From Bacillota bacterium (GTDB taxonomy: Bacteria > Bacillota > Clostridia > Christensenellales > CAG-138), in the NCBI GenBank assembly GCA_023390655.1, contig JAEWCL010000003.1:434001-498000 (forward strand): a DNA stretch of 64,000 bases. The letters run 5' to 3'. Below the pieces are notes generated by a model that worked only from the letters and a program-made list of their open reading frames with translations, had not been told where the DNA came from and did not search any database. Below, in pieces: positions 61,967-64,000 of the stretch (the stretch's first letter is position 1; each line of letters begins with the position of its first letter). The translations under genes and the position numbers were made by a program.

Positions 61967-62103
61967 CGGTTCACCTGCTTTTTGTTGTAGTATAGCATGC
62001 TTTACGGTTTGTTCAAGGGGGTAAGCTGGCGTGCGAAAATGACCGCAGCATGTAAAAAGAGAGCGATCTTTCGTCTTTTTGGCGAGAAACTGCCATCGGC
62101 TCC

Positions 62104-62132
62104 TTGAAAACCGCTGGATGAACTGTTATACT
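62104..62132 (+). promoter_or_regulatory. Promoter of the hydantoinase-guanine deaminase operon
   Basis: TTGAAA, 17-bp spacer, TATACT; the predicted transcript starts near 62139, about 55 nt before the riboswitch. Confidence 0.75.
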
Positions 62133-62193
62133 GATTTCGAAGCAGGAATGTTCCTGTGGCAGAAGATTTCAATGTACGCCTAAATTTTTTTTC

Positions 62194-62267
62194 AGCCTCT
62201 CGTATAGGTTTGCCATGTATGGCGCAAACGTTTCTACGGGGCAGCCTTGTGTCCCGCTATGAGGGCT
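62194..62267 (+). promoter_or_regulatory. Purine-family (guanine-type) riboswitch aptamer
   Basis: P1 is CTCGTA (62199-62204) with TATGAG (62258-62263), extendable by AGCC/GGCT past one bulge. P2 is GTTTGC/GCAAAC (62208-62213, 62224-62229) with a loop ending TATGG. J2/3 is the diagnostic GTTTCTAC (62230-62237). P3 is GGGGCA/TGTCCC with a loop GCCTTG that keeps CC for the L2 GG-L3 CC kissing contact. The junction before P1 is GC, placing C62257 at the ligand-pairing position (C74 in B. subtilis xpt), so guanine-type specificity is expected. Deviations from xpt are G for A at position 73, G for A at 24, an 8-nt L2 and a 6-nt L3. The downstream genes degrade purines. Confidence 0.8.
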
Positions 62268-62334
62268 CATTCGCAACAGCGCTGTTGTCGGCGCATTTGT
62301 AGGTGTTGCGAAGGGGCGCTCGTTTTTGTTTTTA
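62261..62334 (+). terminator. Riboswitch expression platform: intrinsic terminator
   Basis: TTCGCAACA (62270-62278) pairs perfectly with TGTTGCGAA (62304-62312), extended outward by mostly paired GAGGGCTCA/GGGGCGCTC arms, then T5GT5. The 5' arm begins at 62261, inside P1 of the aptamer. A rival hairpin CAACA-GCGC-TGTTG (62274-62287) could act as antiterminator. Confidence 0.7.
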
Positions 62335-62366
62335 TTGCTTTTTTTATTGAGAAAGGGGCGGTTCAG

Positions 62367-63737
62367 TTGTGCAGCATTATTAAAAACGGATTGGTAGTTA
62401 ACGCCACAGGGCGGCAGGAAGCGGATGTTCTGGTGGAGGACGGCAAAATTGTTGCCGTGGGAAAAGGTCTTGACGCATCCGGGGCAGAGGTGGTGGATGC
62501 TTCGGGCTGCTATGTGTTCCCGGGGTTTATCGATCCGCACACGCATTTTGATCTTGACCTTGGGGTGACCGTCACTGCGGATAATTTTGTGACCGGCACA
62601 AAAGCCGCGGTACTTGGCGGCACCACAACGATCCTCGATTTTGCGACCCCTGTGCGCGGCGGTACGCTCAAAGCGGCCTTAGAGGAATGGCACGAAAAGG
62701 CCAAGGGCAGCTCGTGCAACTACGGCTTCCATATGGCGCTTGCGGAGTGGAACGAGGCCATTTCGCGCGAAATGGATGAGATGACAACGGCCGGCGTGAC
62801 CTCTTATAAAATGTACATGGTCTATCCGGCCCTGCGCGTCAACGATGGCGAGATTTATCTTGCCATGCAGCGCGGGCGGGACATCGGCGCGCTCATCAGC
62901 ATGCATTGTGAAAACTACCATGTACTCAACGCGAAAATTGCGGAGCAGAAGGCGGCGGGGAACTTAAGCCCTGCAGCGCACCCGCTTTCCCGCCCTGCTG
63001 AAGTGGAAGCGGAAGCTGTCGGACGCTACCTGCGCCTTGCGGAAATGGCGGACGCAAAAGCGTATGTCGTGCATCTTTCCACCGGAGAAGGCTTGGAGGA
63101 AGCGCGCCGCGCACGGGCGCGCGGGCAGGAGGTCTATTTGGAGACCTGTCCGCAATATCTTGTGCTGGACAGTTCCTGTTATGGCGCGCCTGACGCCGCA
63201 AAATACGTGATGAGTCCGCCGCTGCGCACAAAGAATGACCAAGAGATGCTCTTTGACGGGCTTGCGGGAAACGAAATCGACACCGTCGGCACCGACCACT
63301 GCTCCTTCACCATGGAACAAAAAGCCCTGGGGAAAGACGATTTTACGAAAATCCCCAACGGCGGCGCGGGCGTACAAAACAGGGCGGCGCTCTATTATAC
63401 CTATGGCGTGCTCCCCGGCAAGCTGACGCTTGAGCAGATGGCAGCGGAACTTTCCGCAAACGCGGCAAAGCTCTTTGGCATGTATCCCAATAAGGGCATG
63501 GTGGCACAGGGTGCTGACGCTGACCTTGTAATCTGGGACCCCAGGCATGAGGAGACGATTTCCTATAAGATGCTCGCGCACAACTGCGACAATTCCCCCT
63601 ATGAAGGTTTCCATGTGCACGGCCAGGCGCGGGATGTGCTGGTGAACGGCGCGTGGGCGGTAAAGGGCGGCACAGTCGTCAAAACGGGTCTTGGCAAATA
63701 TGTCTCCCGTTCGCTGTGCCGGGGCTACCGGAAGTAA
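62367..63737 (+). CDS. Dihydropyrimidinase / D-hydantoinase
   Basis: 456 residues, normal length. The amidohydrolase metal motif is FIDPHTHFDL, the carbamylated Lys lies in GVTSYKMYMVYPAL, and later metal ligands are in SMHCENYHV, VVHLSTGEG and GTDHCSF. It opens cyclic amide rings (dihydropyrimidines, hydantoins, possibly allantoin-like purine products). The start is TTG 62367, 8 nt after AAGGGG; a longer frame would run back through the terminator. It is preceded by the riboswitch and followed 57 bp later by guanine deaminase, which argues for a purine-derived substrate. Confidence 0.93.
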   Translation: MCSIIKNGLVVNATGRQEADVLVEDGKIVAVGKGLDASGAEVVDASGCYVFPGFIDPHTHFDLDLGVTVTADNFVTGTKAAVLGGTTTILDFATPVRGGTLKAALEEWHEKAKGSSCNYGFHMALAEWNEAISREMDEMTTAGVTSYKMYMVYPALRVNDGEIYLAMQRGRDIGALISMHCENYHVLNAKIAEQKAAGNLSPAAHPLSRPAEVEAEAVGRYLRLAEMADAKAYVVHLSTGEGLEEARRARARGQEVYLETCPQYLVLDSSCYGAPDAAKYVMSPPLRTKNDQEMLFDGLAGNEIDTVGTDHCSFTMEQKALGKDDFTKIPNGGAGVQNRAALYYTYGVLPGKLTLEQMAAELSANAAKLFGMYPNKGMVAQGADADLVIWDPRHEETISYKMLAHNCDNSPYEGFHVHGQARDVLVNGAWAVKGGTVVKTGLGKYVSRSLCRGYRK

Positions 63738-63794
63738 CGGACATTTCGCTTCGGAAAAGAAGCGGATATAGCAATAAAGTAAGGAGGGACCCGT

Positions 63795-64000
63795 ATGCAG
63801 ACGGCGATATATAAGGGCCATATCGTGCATGCGCCTACTCTGGGTGAGCTTTCCTTTGTGGAAAACGGCTACCTTGTCACGGAAGACGGCCGCATCGAGG
63901 GCGTTTATGAAACCCTGCCGGAGCGGTTTTCAGGAGTATCCGTCGAGGATTTCGGCGACCAGATGATGATTCCCGCGTTTGTGGATATGCACCTGCATGC
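63795..64000 (+). CDS. guaD: Guanine deaminase, N-terminal part (3' end outside window)
   Basis: 68 residues are visible. AIYKGHIVHAPTLGE, NGYLVTEDGRIEGVYETLPE and DFGDQMMIPAFVDMHLHA match the N-terminus of clostridial guanine deaminases, ending at the first zinc-binding HxH. The enzyme converts guanine to xanthine. GGAGGGACCCGT precedes ATG 63795. It is the second gene of the riboswitch operon, so its substrate is a plausible riboswitch ligand. Confidence 0.88.
   Translation, partial: MQTAIYKGHIVHAPTLGELSFVENGYLVTEDGRIEGVYETLPERFSGVSVEDFGDQMMIPAFVDMHLH

Noticed and set aside
62247..62366. N-terminal extension of the hydantoinase from an upstream in-frame start
   Set aside because: It would translate through the terminator stem and poly-T, has a Cys/Arg-rich non-conserved sequence, and the TTG at 62367 has a well-placed ribosome site and family-typical N-terminus.

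Overview
The window reads as chromosome of a strictly fermentative, anaerobic, endospore-forming member of the Clostridia (Bacillota) with moderate to fairly high GC. The evidence is a bifunctional AdhE, a monomeric-type [FeFe] hydrogenase, sporulation genes (bofA with its usual DUF2508/yaaL neighbour, a BofC-like gene, a SpoVB-like flippase), strong AGGAGG-type ribosome binding sites and many short rho-independent terminators. No CRISPR array, insertion sequence, rRNA or replication origin was seen. The genus cannot be named from sequence alone.

Layout. 1-7.4 kb: end of an M29 aminopeptidase, gap, a LysR regulator divergent from a MATE pump that carries a frameshift, a CLC antiporter and a DegV protein. 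7.4-11.3 kb (minus): a three-gene run of a beta-propeller-like exoprotein, radA and a transglutaminase-like lipoprotein. 11.5-19.1 kb: a thymidylate kinase-like gene, a YbaK-type deacylase, an orphan PLP enzyme, then a lar cluster (larE, an ECF transporter T component and ATPase, larB, larC) for the nickel-pincer nucleotide cofactor, without larA or the substrate-binding transporter subunits. 19.4-24.4 kb: DUF421, tRNA-Ser(GGA), then a decaying accessory stretch: a GNAT/YoaP gene, a tyrosine-recombinase relic, arsC, a Cys-rich fragment, an AlkD-like gene and a DUF3052/YdeI gene broken by several frameshifts.

25-35 kb: MoxR-DUF58-transglutaminase operon, gpsA, a Cys/Gln-rich small protein, a SpoVB-like flippase and the hydrogenase. 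35-45 kb: an ABC transporter whose middle gene is a large signal-peptide surface protein, mscL with a zinc-ribbon tail, a C_GCAxxG_C_C protein, tyrS, a YigZ-like gene, ilvE, and a second Ig-like surface protein with a long cytoplasmic tail. 45-52.7 kb: DUF2461, a large polytopic membrane protein, a PH-domain protein with a calcium-loop-like tail, a BofC-like gene, proA, a lipoprotein, a flavodoxin, yaaL and bofA. 52.8-60 kb: adhE (promoter with three Rex-like boxes), a GNAT-Nudix fusion, a TetR-controlled pair of flavoproteins, and an aspartate-aminotransferase-like enzyme.

60-64 kb is a purine/amide catabolism region: adenine deaminase on the minus strand and, diverging from it, a dihydropyrimidinase/hydantoinase and a guanine deaminase. 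The leader of the plus-strand operon holds what looks like a purine-family riboswitch with guanine-type ligand specificity followed by a terminator that shares bases with P1. This arrangement predicts ligand-induced ON control of a catabolic operon, and it is the most interesting signal in the window.
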